64,000 bases of DNA from Syntrophosphaera sp035450685 (GCA_035450685.1 DAOTNF010000002.1:62001-126000), one strand, 5' to 3'. Counted from the first letter of the stretch, positions 1-8,930 are shown. Notes: generated by a model from the sequence alone, not told the origin. Made by a program: numbers and translations.

Positions 1-391
1 TTTCACCTTTCCACCATTCCACCTTCAAATATCTGCGCTTTTTATCTGCGCCAATCTGCGTGAACCACCTTCCCACCTTTTCACCACTATTACAAATAAT
101 CGCAAGCAATATAGTGTGACATTCATCAAATACAGCGGTAATATTCTGCATATTCCTTCATAGCTCTCTCCCTTGCTGCTACTGCATTTGGTGCCATCAT
201 CCTTAGGTCATCCCTCACCGGGTTAAGGATGACTGCCGGAAGACCCATGCCGAAGAAGGTTTTGCAAATGACACCCGCCCCCATAATATATAGGTGCTAT
301 GTCCAAAAGGTCGTGGAAAGTTGGAAAGGTGAAATGGCAAAATGGTAAAAAGCTTCCCTGTAACTGTGCAGTTTCCTCACCCACCACCATG
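1..391. other. Gene-free repeat island at left edge
   Basis: No credible gene lies here. Bases 1-83 carry G/A-rich tracts (seen as CCACC/TTCACC on this strand) and tandem ATCTGCG-type motifs; closely related sequence recurs near 36.53-36.87 kb and 44.0-44.1 kb. Bases 108-245 carry a copy of the dispersed palindromic element described separately. Bases 281-298 resemble an 18-bp A/T-centred palindrome found at 43915. Open frames across this region are by-products of the repeats. Confidence 0.7.
108..245 (+). repeat. Dispersed palindromic element, copy A (extended form)
   Basis: The core is at 195-233: a left arm reading CCTTAGGTCATCC and a shortened right arm reading TTAAGGATGAC. The upstream flank (about 108-195) contains the module TTGCTGCTACTG, which is shared in inverted orientation with the copy at 36.35-36.44 kb and in direct orientation with the copy at 43.7 kb. 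It lies between genes and encodes nothing recognisable. Confidence 0.75.
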
Positions 392-1147
392 TCAGCTTTC
401 CGGTATTCCATCCACTGGTTTAACGGCTTCCCTGATCACCCAGGAGGCCGCGACCATGCCCATAATGGCGGGCATGTAACTTATGGAACCTATCGTTTGG
501 CGTTGCCTGCCCCGCTGCAGAATGATCTCATCAGGCGCGGAGTCGTCAGGATCGGTTTTTATCGGTTTTTCGGAGGAATACACGCAGGGGAAGTTAATGG
601 GAAAACCCCTCCGGCGCAGAAACTTGCGCACTCTTTTTGCCAGGGGACAGGCATGGCTTTCCGCCAGCGGCGCGAGATGTATTTGGGCTGGGTCCACTCG
701 GTTGCCCGCTCCCATCACGGAAATGAATCTAAACCCTTGGGTAATAGCGTGTTCAAGCAATCCGATCTTGGGCCCCAGGCTATCGATGGCGTCGATATAG
801 AAATCCATCCCTTGCAGAAGGCTGCCGCGGTTGCTTGAATCCAGAAACTCCTGCCGGGTGTGCACCAGAGCCGAGGGATTGATATCCAGCACCCTTTGCC
901 GCAGAACCTCCGTTTTGGGCAGGCCCAACGTGCTTTCCAGGGCTATGATCTGCCTGTTCAAATTGGTCTTCCCCACCACATCAAAATCTATGAGCGTAAA
1001 TTCGCCGACCCCAGCCCGCGCCAGAGCTTCAACCGCGTATGAGCCGACTCCTCCCAGGCCAATCACGCAGACATGCGCAAAGCTCAGTCTGGATAGCGCC
1101 TGAGCATCCAGAAGGAGTTCGGTGCGGCTGAAACGCGGGTCTGTCAA
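392..1147 (-). CDS. tcdA: tRNA threonylcarbamoyladenosine dehydratase (TcdA/CsdL, ThiF-MoeB-HesA family)
   Basis: An E1-like adenylating enzyme expected to cyclise t6A37 to ct6A37 in ANN-decoding tRNAs using ATP, in the cytoplasm. The nucleotide-binding loop GLGGVGS is at residues 30-36, followed by an acidic motif with DFDVVGKTNLNRQ at 54-66, which is characteristic of the TcdA branch. At 251 residues it matches the family (about 250-270). The start is a TTG whose last two bases overlap the TGA of tatD upstream (TTGA overlap), so the two are probably translationally coupled. It is the last gene of a minus-strand run. A generic ThiF-family protein is the alternative, but the absence of a C-terminal rhodanese domain and the length favour TcdA. 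Confidence 0.88.
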   Translation of the reverse strand: MTDPRFSRTELLLDAQALSRLSFAHVCVIGLGGVGSYAVEALARAGVGEFTLIDFDVVGKTNLNRQIIALESTLGLPKTEVLRQRVLDINPSALVHTRQEFLDSSNRGSLLQGMDFYIDAIDSLGPKIGLLEHAITQGFRFISVMGAGNRVDPAQIHLAPLAESHACPLAKRVRKFLRRRGFPINFPCVYSSEKPIKTDPDDSAPDEIILQRGRQRQTIGSISYMPAIMGMVAASWVIREAVKPVDGIPES

Positions 1148-1875
1148 GATAGTTCCCCAGTTAGTTCCCGGTAGTTCCGCAACTGGGTCTCCGCCAACTC
1201 CGCCCTGTCCCGGCCTGAAAGCTTGACGCTGGGCTCAAACACATCCAGCAGCCTGAGCAAGGGGTTCTTTTCTCCAGGATGAACGTAGTATTGGGTGATG
1301 TCAGTCTCGAAGAGGTAACGGCCATGTTCCAGCATCGCCTTGAACAGAGCGGCTTTATCCGCTCTCAGAATCCTGGAACTGACGGTGAACCAGCTATCCA
1401 GCCTGGCCAGCAGGCGAAAGCCCTCAACGCTGCCAGCGTAGCCGTGCACCAGGTAGCGCAGAGGATATTGGCGCAGAACCTCCCAGGCAAGTTGCTGATG
1501 CCCCACAATATGCAGCACCACGGGAAGCCCATATTTCTCCGCCAGTTGGAGCTGGTCTATCAGTATCCGGCGTTGGCTGTCGAGGTCTTTATTGTAGCGG
1601 TCAAGTCCGATCTCGCCGATCGCCCAGACCTGGCGGGAAGCACACAAAGCCTCGAGATCATCCAGCGCAAGATCGCAGACCGGAAAATTGGGATGAATGC
1701 CCGCGCCGAACTTGACCCTCGGGTCATTCAAGTTCTGATAGAAGTCGAGCTCCGAACGGCGCAAAGCGGAGGATAAAAAGCGCTTGATCCCCTTGTTCGA
1801 GGCTTCCTCCAGCAATCCTGGCAGGGACATGGTTTCAGCCAGATTGGCAAGATGGCAGTGGGCGTCGATCAGCAT
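1144..1875 (-). CDS. TatD-family metal-dependent hydrolase (deoxyribonuclease-like)
   Basis: An amidohydrolase-fold protein of the TatD DNase family, 243 residues. Metal ligands visible are H6 and H8 in the N-terminal HCH motif, E88 (AIGEIGLD), H122, H144 and D192 (FETDIT). Known relatives are 3'-5' exonucleases or general metal-dependent hydrolases; the substrate cannot be told from sequence. The ATG start overlaps the preceding gene by 7 bases and the end overlaps tcdA by 4, so it is part of a tightly packed operon with the glycan genes upstream. Confidence 0.85.
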   Translation of the reverse strand: MLIDAHCHLANLAETMSLPGLLEEASNKGIKRFLSSALRRSELDFYQNLNDPRVKFGAGIHPNFPVCDLALDDLEALCASRQVWAIGEIGLDRYNKDLDSQRRILIDQLQLAEKYGLPVVLHIVGHQQLAWEVLRQYPLRYLVHGYAGSVEGFRLLARLDSWFTVSSRILRADKAALFKAMLEHGRYLFETDITQYYVHPGEKNPLLRLLDVFEPSVKLSGRDRAELAETQLRNYRELTGELS

Positions 1876-2924
1876 TGGAAGCCCTTTTCCCGTAAATAGT
1901 CCAGGATCGCGGCGGCCGCGCGCTTGCCTGCCTGGCCGTCAAGTGTGTCGAACATCAATCTGTTGGCCTCGGCCCTTTGCTGGCTCAGAAGGGAAGGATC
2001 AATCAAAAACCGCTCGCAAGCTGGCTCGAGTTCATCAAATCCGCTTATGCGCAGAGAAATCCGCTCCAGGAGTTCGTCAATCTGGGCAAGTGATCGGGCT
2101 GCGGGGGGAGTCCTGAAGGTCACCATTCCCTTGTCCAGCGCGCAGCATTCCGCCAGGATGGAGCTTTGATCGCCCACGCATACATCCGCGCAGAGCATGG
2201 CTTTCAGGAGATCCACCTGTTTTACAACATTGACGCCCCGCATCTGTTTTAAGGTCTTGCGGTAGGAGGCTGACACCCAGGGATGCAGGGTAACCAGCAC
2301 ATTCCACCTGGGCATGATCTCCCGCAAGCGGGGCAGCCAGATGCCGATGGCGCTCATGCCGCTGCCATCCCAGGTGCTTGTGAAAAGCAGGGTCGGCTTG
2401 GAGGGGTCTATCCCCCAGAGCTTTTTCTGGGCAAGAAGCTGGGGCTCCGTGATGTTGCCGTCAAAAGCTGGATCCAGCTTGGGAAAGCCCACTGCCTTCC
2501 CCACCTTCACCCCAAGCTCGCGGGCTGCCTCCAAGTCGGCATGGCTGCTGAACAGGTAAAGGCCGAACCGGTTGTAATTTTCCGCTCTCGTCATGCGCTT
2601 GAAGTGATAGGGACCATGCCTCATTCCGATGCTGATTATATTGCGGCAGGGAAACCTGTGCAGAGAATGCCGGCTCATGATCAACGCCTGGGGGAAGCTC
2701 AGGGTATTGCGGTTGGGCAGGCCCTTGCGCGTCAAAGCCGCCTGGATGGAACGATCCCCACTCAGGTAAACAAGCCGCGGCAGGTGTCTGGCCACCGGTT
2801 CAAAACACAGCAGGTCAATCTCTTCCGGGCAATAGAAAGCCAGTGGTATCTGCCTGCCGAGTTTCCCGGCAAGCTTCCAAAGAGCTCCATACAACGGCGC
2901 GTAGAGCAGTTCTGAGCCGACCAT
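1869..2924 (-). CDS. CDP-glycerol glycerophosphotransferase-like GT-B protein
   Basis: 351 residues, no signal peptide or membrane segment. The C-terminal half looks like the nucleotide-binding half of TagB/TagF-type CDP-glycerol glycerophosphotransferases and UDP-GlcNAc 2-epimerase-like GT-B folds: a strand FTSTWDGSG at 181-189, HPW at 214-216 and GDQSSILAE at 251-259, with an N-terminal HGP at 103-105. The probable role is transfer of a polyol-phosphate or sugar during surface polymer synthesis, but similarity is distant and substrate unknown. Its start codon shares one base with the stop of the ATP-grasp gene upstream, so it is cotranscribed with the glycan block. Confidence 0.6.
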   Translation of the reverse strand: MVGSELLYAPLYGALWKLAGKLGRQIPLAFYCPEEIDLLCFEPVARHLPRLVYLSGDRSIQAALTRKGLPNRNTLSFPQALIMSRHSLHRFPCRNIISIGMRHGPYHFKRMTRAENYNRFGLYLFSSHADLEAARELGVKVGKAVGFPKLDPAFDGNITEPQLLAQKKLWGIDPSKPTLLFTSTWDGSGMSAIGIWLPRLREIMPRWNVLVTLHPWVSASYRKTLKQMRGVNVVKQVDLLKAMLCADVCVGDQSSILAECCALDKGMVTFRTPPAARSLAQIDELLERISLRISGFDELEPACERFLIDPSLLSQQRAEANRLMFDTLDGQAGKRAAAAILDYLREKGFQC

Positions 2925-3967
2925 CAGTTTACTTGCCCACGCAGATATTCCGCCAGGCCTTCTGCCATGGTCTGTTCCAAGCTGGAACTGCCTTTGCAGA
3001 ATTCCCAGGAACCGGAAACTCTCCGGTAATAGCCTTGGGAACGGACAATAGCAGCGGTGCCGAAATGGGAAGCCTGAAACTCAAAGAGATAGTTTTCCCC
3101 GCCTTTGTGCCCGATATCCAGGGAAAGAAACGGCGTGTCAAAGCTTTGCGCGATGCTCCGGGCATAGTCCAAAAGCCCGGCAGGCGGCGCTGCTTCAAAG
3201 TCAAAGCGTTTTGTTCCGCTGGCTCTGAAATCGCCGCTTTTGGTGAGGCGACGCATCAGATAAAACTTACTTCCTATGGCTATGACCCGGTAGTTGCAAT
3301 CCAGGCCGGAAATGTATTCCTGCAGCAGGAAAGCCGCTCCGGGGCGCATGTATTGCAGCCAGTCGTCAGCATCCCGTTTGGGCTCGAAGCCGGGATAGCC
3401 CGGGTAAGTTCTGCCGCCACGCAGGTATCTGCGCCGTAGATGATCCAGCTTGACAGCCGGACTTATTGCTGGGGCCAAAGCCTTGATCCTGTCCAGCAGC
3501 TCTTGGTGGCCGCGGCAGAGAAACACACCCCTGGCGTTTGTTCCGGATATGGTCTTGAGCACGATAGGATAGGGCAGGTCAGGCGGGATGTCACGCGGAT
3601 CGCAAAGATACCATGCCCGGGGAGTATCAATGCCCTTGCTCTTCTGGTAAAGCCAGGCATAGCCTTTGTTTTCGTGGCATAGCAGAAGGGGAAGCGAGGG
3701 GATGAGGCGGTTGTGCTCCGCCAGAAAATGAAGCTGATCCTTGAGCCATGCCCGGATGTGGGTCAACTGGCTGAAAGTGTATAGGATATTGCTGTCCCTG
3801 GGGTTGAAACTGCCGGAAGCCAGGTCGTGCCAGTCCGCGGTATGCACTGTCAGCCCGCAGCCCCGTAATTCCTTTATCAGCGTTGGGGTGGAAAGTGAAA
3901 CCCAAGGCTTGCGGCTCTGGCCATAAAACCCGTTGTATCCGGTGAGCAGATATAGTTCCAAACTCAA
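2924..3967 (-). CDS. ATP-grasp domain protein (RimK/glutamate-ligase-like)
   Basis: 347 residues. ATP-grasp features: IVLKTISGTNARGV at about 135-148 (nucleotide-binding lysine and glycine-rich loop), FLLQEYISG (about 232-240), and a Mg-binding region SLDIG...FEFQASHFG near 283-303. The family ligates a carboxylate to an amine through an acyl-phosphate. Placed between two glycosyltransferases and a glycerophosphotransferase-like gene, it may add an amino acid or peptide to a glycan, which is inference. The start is TTG overlapping the TGA of the GT2 gene (TTGA). The substrate is unknown. Confidence 0.65.
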   Translation of the reverse strand: MSLELYLLTGYNGFYGQSRKPWVSLSTPTLIKELRGCGLTVHTADWHDLASGSFNPRDSNILYTFSQLTHIRAWLKDQLHFLAEHNRLIPSLPLLLCHENKGYAWLYQKSKGIDTPRAWYLCDPRDIPPDLPYPIVLKTISGTNARGVFLCRGHQELLDRIKALAPAISPAVKLDHLRRRYLRGGRTYPGYPGFEPKRDADDWLQYMRPGAAFLLQEYISGLDCNYRVIAIGSKFYLMRRLTKSGDFRASGTKRFDFEAAPPAGLLDYARSIAQSFDTPFLSLDIGHKGGENYLFEFQASHFGTAAIVRSQGYYRRVSGSWEFCKGSSSLEQTMAEGLAEYLRGQVN

Positions 3968-4743
3968 TCCCCGCCTGCTTTTCTTTTATGCGCCAGTTCA
4001 GCCAGCAACAAATACTTGAGAGCCACCTGAATTGCTCCCATAACGCAGATAACCAGGCCCCTCCATCCATCCCTGAAAGCTCCCCGGATGATGAAGTATT
4101 GCAAAAACTTGCCCACGGGTCTGAGGGTAAGGTGCCAAAACTTCGTTCTGACTCCGCTTTCATACATATCTTCCGCCTGCCATCTGGCGTAGCGCAGCAT
4201 TTTTTTGAAGTGGGCGGACAGGGAATCTATGGGATCGTGGATCAGATAATAACGGTCTGGCATGTATTTCTTGTTGTCCAGCCTGATGGAGGCGTGAACC
4301 CGTGCCGGACGCCAATAACGTGTGGCCACACCTGTCATAACCAGGCGTTTACCCCTGCTGCTGAGATAGTCCCTGTGCTTGAGCAGCTTTCCCATAAACA
4401 GGGTGCGGGTGAGAAATAGATAACCGTCATAAGTGCCGTCTCCGCTGTTTACTATCTCCACAAGCTTATCCCGTAACAAAGGGGGGCAGATTTCATCAGA
4501 ATCAATGATAAACACCCATTTGGTAAGGACATGGGGCATTCCCCAAATGCGCTGTTCACGGGCGTTTGTATAATCATGCTGATAGAGGCGGACATTGGGA
4601 TAACGGGAAATGACTTCAAGGGTGCCATCGGTGCTGAAGGAATCGATCACCACGACATTCTCGCACCAGCTAAGGCTGTCCAGACAGGCGGCAATGGTGC
4701 GGATGTTGTTTTGGGTGAGAATGAAGGCGGTCAGATCAAGCAT
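3964..4743 (-). CDS. Family 2 glycosyltransferase (WaaE/KdtX-like)
   Basis: 259 residues from the ATG at 4743, chosen because an AAAGGAG ribosome site precedes it by a few bases and any longer frame would run far into the neighbouring gene. GT-A fold: an N-terminal strand LTAFILTQNN, DSFSTDGT at 34-41, and the metal-binding DSDE at 81-84. The region around residues 95-150 is typical of WaaE-type beta-1,4-glucosyltransferases acting on lipopolysaccharide core. The acceptor is not identifiable. It overlaps the GT4 gene upstream by 8 bases and the ATP-grasp gene downstream by 4. Confidence 0.8.
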   Translation of the reverse strand: MLDLTAFILTQNNIRTIAACLDSLSWCENVVVIDSFSTDGTLEVISRYPNVRLYQHDYTNAREQRIWGMPHVLTKWVFIIDSDEICPPLLRDKLVEIVNSGDGTYDGYLFLTRTLFMGKLLKHRDYLSSRGKRLVMTGVATRYWRPARVHASIRLDNKKYMPDRYYLIHDPIDSLSAHFKKMLRYARWQAEDMYESGVRTKFWHLTLRPVGKFLQYFIIRGAFRDGWRGLVICVMGAIQVALKYLLLAELAHKRKAGGD

Positions 4744-5812
4744 GACACTCCTTTCGGCACAGATCATAGAAGTCCAGCAGACGCTGAATCTGGGCTTCCA
4801 TGCTGTATTGCCCGCGGATTTGCAATACCTGCTCAACCATTTTCCGATATTCGGATTGCCCAGACCGCGGCAAGGTTTCAAGTTCTGAAAGCTTCATTCC
4901 TATGCTGTTATCCACTACAAAATCCCGCACTTCATCCAGACAATCCTGCGCTAGGACAGGCAGACCCGCACAGAGATAATCGTAGGTCTTGTTCCCAAAA
5001 GCGTAGCGTATGGCGGGCAACTTTGCCGCAATTGTATCCTGGAACAACACCAAACCATAGTCCATGGCGGACATCGCCCTGATCAATTCCGAGTAAGGAC
5101 GCTTTTGTTCCATACAGACCTGGGGCAGAGCCCTATATTCTACAAACTCTTTGCGGTTGCTAGGAAAGATATGCACCACATACTTGTCTGCCGGAAACTG
5201 CTCCAGTTGCCTTACAATATAGCGATGGTCGTTTTTCTTTTGAGCCAGGCGCCCTTCATAAACCAGATGAATCTTGTTATCCGTAGAGGAGAGCTTGGGC
5301 AGCATATCTGAAGGCTGCAGAATTTGAGTGCGCGGAAAGTAGTTTCCAAAGACCAGCCTCCGGGGCGTAAAACTGTAGTATTGCATGGCTTCCTGCAAAT
5401 ACCTGGCAGAGGGATAGACCACTCCGCAGGCAAGTTCATTGCAGGTCTTTTCAGCTACCCTTTCACGATACCCAAGCCCGTGCTTAAAGCTCATAAAATC
5501 ATGGCAATCAAAGACAACGGGGACACCCAGCCTGGCTTTGATGATTTTGGCACCCAAGATATCAGGCTGATTATGGTAGTGGATCAGATCTATTTTCTGT
5601 GTGATTATCAACTGTCTGATCCTGGACAGAAGGCGAAAACGGCTGTTAAAGCGGTGAAGGCTGGCATAGAATTCGTCTCCCCTGCCATAACCTTGATCCG
5701 GCGTCTTGTTCCGGTGCAGCAGATGCACTTTCACACCCATCTGCTGCAAAGCCTCAGCATACTTGATGTTGCGAATGCAGGGTGAGCTATCTTGCACGAA
5801 CAGGACGTTCAT
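4736..5812 (-). CDS. Family 4 glycosyltransferase
   Basis: 358 residues from the ATG at 5812 (AAAGGA nine bases upstream; an adjacent in-frame TTG at 5815 is the alternative). GT-B organisation: an N-terminal Rossmann strand MNVLFVQDSSP, FDCHDFMSF in the acceptor half, LVYEGRLAQKK opening the donor half and YDYLCAGLPVLA near residue 288 in the position of the nucleotide-sugar loop. It is a likely retaining transferase in surface glycan or LPS core assembly. It is the first glycosyltransferase of the overlapping set and follows the ABC exporter gene after an 83-base gap. Confidence 0.8.
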   Translation of the reverse strand: MNVLFVQDSSPCIRNIKYAEALQQMGVKVHLLHRNKTPDQGYGRGDEFYASLHRFNSRFRLLSRIRQLIITQKIDLIHYHNQPDILGAKIIKARLGVPVVFDCHDFMSFKHGLGYRERVAEKTCNELACGVVYPSARYLQEAMQYYSFTPRRLVFGNYFPRTQILQPSDMLPKLSSTDNKIHLVYEGRLAQKKNDHRYIVRQLEQFPADKYVVHIFPSNRKEFVEYRALPQVCMEQKRPYSELIRAMSAMDYGLVLFQDTIAAKLPAIRYAFGNKTYDYLCAGLPVLAQDCLDEVRDFVVDNSIGMKLSELETLPRSGQSEYRKMVEQVLQIRGQYSMEAQIQRLLDFYDLCRKECHA

Positions 5813-5895
5813 CAACCGAAATCCTTTCTATTACCAACCGCCAACAATCCTGTCATCATAAGCGCCGCAACCTTTCCTGTCCACATATCTGACCG

Positions 5896-7824
5896 CTATT
5901 GCCCATTGCTGAACTGCAGGTTATAGAGATATTGATAGCGCGGACAGGATTCCATCAATTCAGTGTGGGTACCCTGTCCCACTATCCTGCCCTGTTCGAT
6001 CACCACAATTTTATCTGCTTTGAGGATAGTGCTCAGGCGGTGCGCTATCAGGATGACAGTCCTGTTTTGCGTGGCCTCATCGATTGCCTGCTGCACTTTC
6101 TGTTCATTCTCAGTATCGAGGGCGCTGGTGGCTTCATCGAAGATCAGAATGGGCGGATCGCCCACGATCGCCCGGGCGATACACAACCGCTGCCGTTGGC
6201 CGCCGGAAAGATTTGAACCCTTGGATTGCAGGATACCGTCGTATTGTCCCGGATACTGCTGGATAAATTCATCCGCGTTGGCGATCTCAGCCGCGCGGCG
6301 GAGCTGTTCATCAGAAACAGGCTCCAGACTGCCATACGCGATATTATCTCTCAGCGACCTGGTGAATAGCAGGCTGTCTTGCGTAACCACCCCAAAAAGC
6401 TTGCGCAGATGGCTCAGCTTGATCTGCCGAACATCCACCCCATCGATCTTTATCGACCCTTCCTTCACATCGTACATACGATTCAGAAGGTTGGCAAGGG
6501 TGGTCTTGCCACCCCCACTTGACCCTACCAAGGCAACTTTTTCGCCCTTATGGATAACCAAGTCGAAATCTTGTATCACAGGTTTGCCCTGCTCGTAATA
6601 AAAACCCACCTTGGAGAACTCGATACTCTTTTCAAATCCATGTTTATCAACGGCATCCAAAGCGTCCACCACCGTTGGCTTGCGGTTCATTACAGCGGAA
6701 ATGCGGTCCAGCGACACCAGGGCTTTTTTGATCTCGATGTATATCTGCGTAAGCGATTTCAGGGGATGCAGCATGGAAAAGAGGGCAAAGAGAAAGGCTG
6801 TAAAATCTCCCAGGGAAAAGGTGCTGCCGGGACTGAGGATCAATTCACCCCCCAGGATAATCACCACCACACCCATTGCCACCGTATTCAGTTCTGTGAT
6901 TGGCACATTGAGGGTTGAATAGTACTGTGCCTTTTTCCATTGGCTCAGATGGGCGTTGTTGATTGCCTTGAAATTGTGGTATTCGCTTTCTTCCCGGCGG
7001 AAGGCCTTGACGATCTTCATGCTGTTCAGCGCTTCTTCCACCGCGGAGAACATATTGGAAAGCTGTGCCTGGATACGTTTGGAATACTTCTTGATCTTCT
7101 TGCCCAAAACGCTTACCATGAGCGTGAACAGCGGAACGATTATCACGCTGTAGAGAAGGAGCCTGGGATTGAGCAGCAGCGCTATCCGCAGATATACGGC
7201 GATGGAAATGATATCTCTCAGGGCGTCCAGGATGGAGCGGATAAACTGGTCGCTAACGATGTTGACGTCGTTTACCATACGTACGATGGCGTCACCCACC
7301 CGGTGCTGATTGTAAAACTCCAGTGACTGACTCATGTATTTGCTGAACATTAAATTGCGGACATCTCGTACCGTGTTGCCCCGCAAGCTGATCAAAAGCA
7401 CTCTGTGGATATAGAAAAAGATGTTTTTAAGAATTATGGTGACTACCACAAAACCGCAAATCACCCAGAGCAAGGCTAGGGAATCGGTGTGCTGCATCAC
7501 ATCCTTGAGGTTCTCCCAAAGGGGGGCTAGGTCGTTGAGGCTCTGAATTGAGAACACTGATCCCGTTTCCGCGAAAAACCCGCCTATTCTGCCCAGAAGT
7601 TCCTGAATAAACGCACCCGCGTCATGGTATTGCACCGGCACCGGACTCGCCCTGAACACATAGTCAAACAAGGGGATAACCAGGGTAATACTGATACCGC
7701 TGAACAGCGCGTACAGCAGCATAGCCACCAGCCCCATCAACAGGATGTGCCAATAGCGGAACATCATCCGGTAGATTTGGATCAGATTGCTCCATTTTGT
7801 CCGGGTAGTGCTTTTGTTTCTCAT
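5896..7824 (-). CDS. MsbA-type ABC exporter (fused membrane and ATPase domains)
   Basis: 642 residues from the ATG at 7824. The N-terminal half carries about six membrane segments (first at roughly 23-50). The C-terminal ATPase has Walker A VGSSGGGKTT near 435, signature LSGGQRQR near 540, Walker B ILIFDEATSALD near 560 and the H-loop IAHRLST near 595. It belongs with lipid A/glycolipid flippases and multidrug half-transporters; next to glycosyltransferases, a lipid-linked glycan or LPS is the likely cargo. A longer frame reads back through tRNA-Arg and is rejected. No convincing ribosome site precedes the start, and a terminator-like hairpin sits only 14 bases upstream. Confidence 0.82.
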   Translation of the reverse strand: MRNKSTTRTKWSNLIQIYRMMFRYWHILLMGLVAMLLYALFSGISITLVIPLFDYVFRASPVPVQYHDAGAFIQELLGRIGGFFAETGSVFSIQSLNDLAPLWENLKDVMQHTDSLALLWVICGFVVVTIILKNIFFYIHRVLLISLRGNTVRDVRNLMFSKYMSQSLEFYNQHRVGDAIVRMVNDVNIVSDQFIRSILDALRDIISIAVYLRIALLLNPRLLLYSVIIVPLFTLMVSVLGKKIKKYSKRIQAQLSNMFSAVEEALNSMKIVKAFRREESEYHNFKAINNAHLSQWKKAQYYSTLNVPITELNTVAMGVVVIILGGELILSPGSTFSLGDFTAFLFALFSMLHPLKSLTQIYIEIKKALVSLDRISAVMNRKPTVVDALDAVDKHGFEKSIEFSKVGFYYEQGKPVIQDFDLVIHKGEKVALVGSSGGGKTTLANLLNRMYDVKEGSIKIDGVDVRQIKLSHLRKLFGVVTQDSLLFTRSLRDNIAYGSLEPVSDEQLRRAAEIANADEFIQQYPGQYDGILQSKGSNLSGGQRQRLCIARAIVGDPPILIFDEATSALDTENEQKVQQAIDEATQNRTVILIAHRLSTILKADKIVVIEQGRIVGQGTHTELMESCPRYQYLYNLQFSNGQ

Positions 7825-7837
7825 AACTTCGTGCAAT

Positions 7838-7861
7838 AAAAAAAAGCCAGCGGATGCTGGC
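7838..7861 (-). terminator. Intrinsic terminator (or attenuator) after tRNA-Arg
   Basis: Read on the minus strand: GCCAGC, loop ATCC, GCTGGC, then eight T. It lies 11 bases after the tRNA-Arg 3' end and 14 bases before the exporter start codon, so it should end the tRNA transcript and limit read-through into the exporter gene. Confidence 0.85.
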
Positions 7862-7871
7862 AAGAAATTTG

Positions 7872-7948
7872 TGGCACGCCCTGAGGGATTCGAACCCCCA
7901 ACCTTCTGATCCGTAGTCAGATGCTCTATCCAATTGAGCCAAGGGCGC
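7872..7948 (-). tRNA. tRNA-Arg(ACG)
   Basis: 77 bases including encoded CCA. Acceptor GCGCCCT pairs with AGGGCGT (one G-U pair). The anticodon stem TCTGA/TCAGA encloses CTACGGA with anticodon ACG, the A being an expected substrate for TadA to give inosine. The T-loop GTTCGAATC is intact. It is followed by a strong terminator. Confidence 0.95.
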
Positions 7949-8143
7949 ACGCAGAAAGCAATGCTTTTCAAACAGCCTCATCTGTCAAGTTCATTTTGAC
8001 GCCCCGCCAATGCCATAAACCACTCAATTGACCACTCTGTCATTGATTTGCCTCCAGTGCTTGCAAAACTGGCCGCTCACGAAAAGCTCTTGACTTCCCA
8101 CCACCCCCATAGTATCTTTGAACCCAATACAAAGGAGGTAACA

Positions 8144-8815
8144 ATGAAACTGAGATATCATGGCCATTCCGCTTTTGAGCTGCGCAGTGATTCAGGCCAC
8201 ACGGTCCTGATCGATCCCTGGCTGGATGACAATCCCCAGGCCACCGTCAAATCAGATTCAATAAACGCGGATTACATCGTGATCACCCATGCCCATTTTG
8301 ACCATCTGGGAGACGCGGAAAAAATCGCCAGACGCTGCAACGCGGAGATCATCTGCGTGGTTGAATTATGCAGCTATTTTGAAAACAAAGGGCTTAAAAC
8401 ACATTCCCTGCAGATTGGAGGCTCCAAAAGCTTTCCCTTTGGCCGCGTGAAACTTACCATCGCCTGGCATGGCAGCCAGACACCGGATGGGGCATACGCT
8501 GGACTGGCGGCAGGAGTTTTGCTCTGGATGGATGGCATCTGCGTTTACCACACGGGCGATACCGGACTGTTTCAGGACATGAAGCTGATCGGAGAACTGC
8601 AAAAGGTTGACTATATGCTGGCGCCGATTGGTGACATATACACCATGGGGATCGATGACGCCGTCAAGGCGGCAGAATTAGTCCGCCCCGGCATCACCAT
8701 ACCCATGCACTACAACACCTGGCCCATTATCGCGGCCGATCCAGAGGTATTTGCCGCCAGGATAAAGGCTTTGGGACTCCAATGCCTTATCCTGAAACCG
8801 GGGGATGAAGTATAA
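8144..8815 (+). CDS. UPF0173 metal-dependent hydrolase (metallo-beta-lactamase fold)
   Basis: 223 residues from the ATG at 8144, preceded by AAAGGAGG; an upstream in-frame extension has no ribosome site. The zinc signature HAHFDH is at 49-54, HTGD lies near 151-154 and MHYNTWP near 190. This matches the YtkL/UPF0173 family (about 225 residues), whose members are conserved predicted hydrolases without an agreed substrate. It is a single-gene unit on the opposite strand to its neighbours. Confidence 0.88.
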   Translation: MKLRYHGHSAFELRSDSGHTVLIDPWLDDNPQATVKSDSINADYIVITHAHFDHLGDAEKIARRCNAEIICVVELCSYFENKGLKTHSLQIGGSKSFPFGRVKLTIAWHGSQTPDGAYAGLAAGVLLWMDGICVYHTGDTGLFQDMKLIGELQKVDYMLAPIGDIYTMGIDDAVKAAELVRPGITIPMHYNTWPIIAADPEVFAARIKALGLQCLILKPGDEV

Positions 8816-8879
8816 AAATCCCGCTTGGGGCACAATCCGCACCCATATCGCTATCATTTTGTGCCACAAGATGATAACC

Positions 8880-8930
8880 CATCATCCTTAGGTCATCCTT
8901 ATAAAAGTTAAGGATGACCTAAGGAAGACC
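8880..8930. repeat. Dispersed palindromic element, copy B (core)
   Basis: Left arm CCTTAGGTCATCCTTA at 8886-8901; right arm TAAGGATGACCTAAGG at 8909-8924: perfect 16-bp arms with a short A-rich centre. The flanking TGCTGCTACTG module present in other copies is absent here. Confidence 0.85.

Noticed and set aside
299..838. 179-codon frame on the plus strand
   Set aside because: Antisense to tcdA and starting in the repeat island; no ribosome site and no recognisable protein features.
4744..4881. N-terminal extension of the GT2 gene
   Set aside because: Overlaps the GT4 gene and lacks a ribosome site, whereas the ATG at 4743 follows AAAGGAG.
7825..7971. N-terminal extension of the MsbA-type exporter
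   Set aside because: The extension reads through tRNA-Arg and its terminator; the translated segment is the tRNA in another guise.
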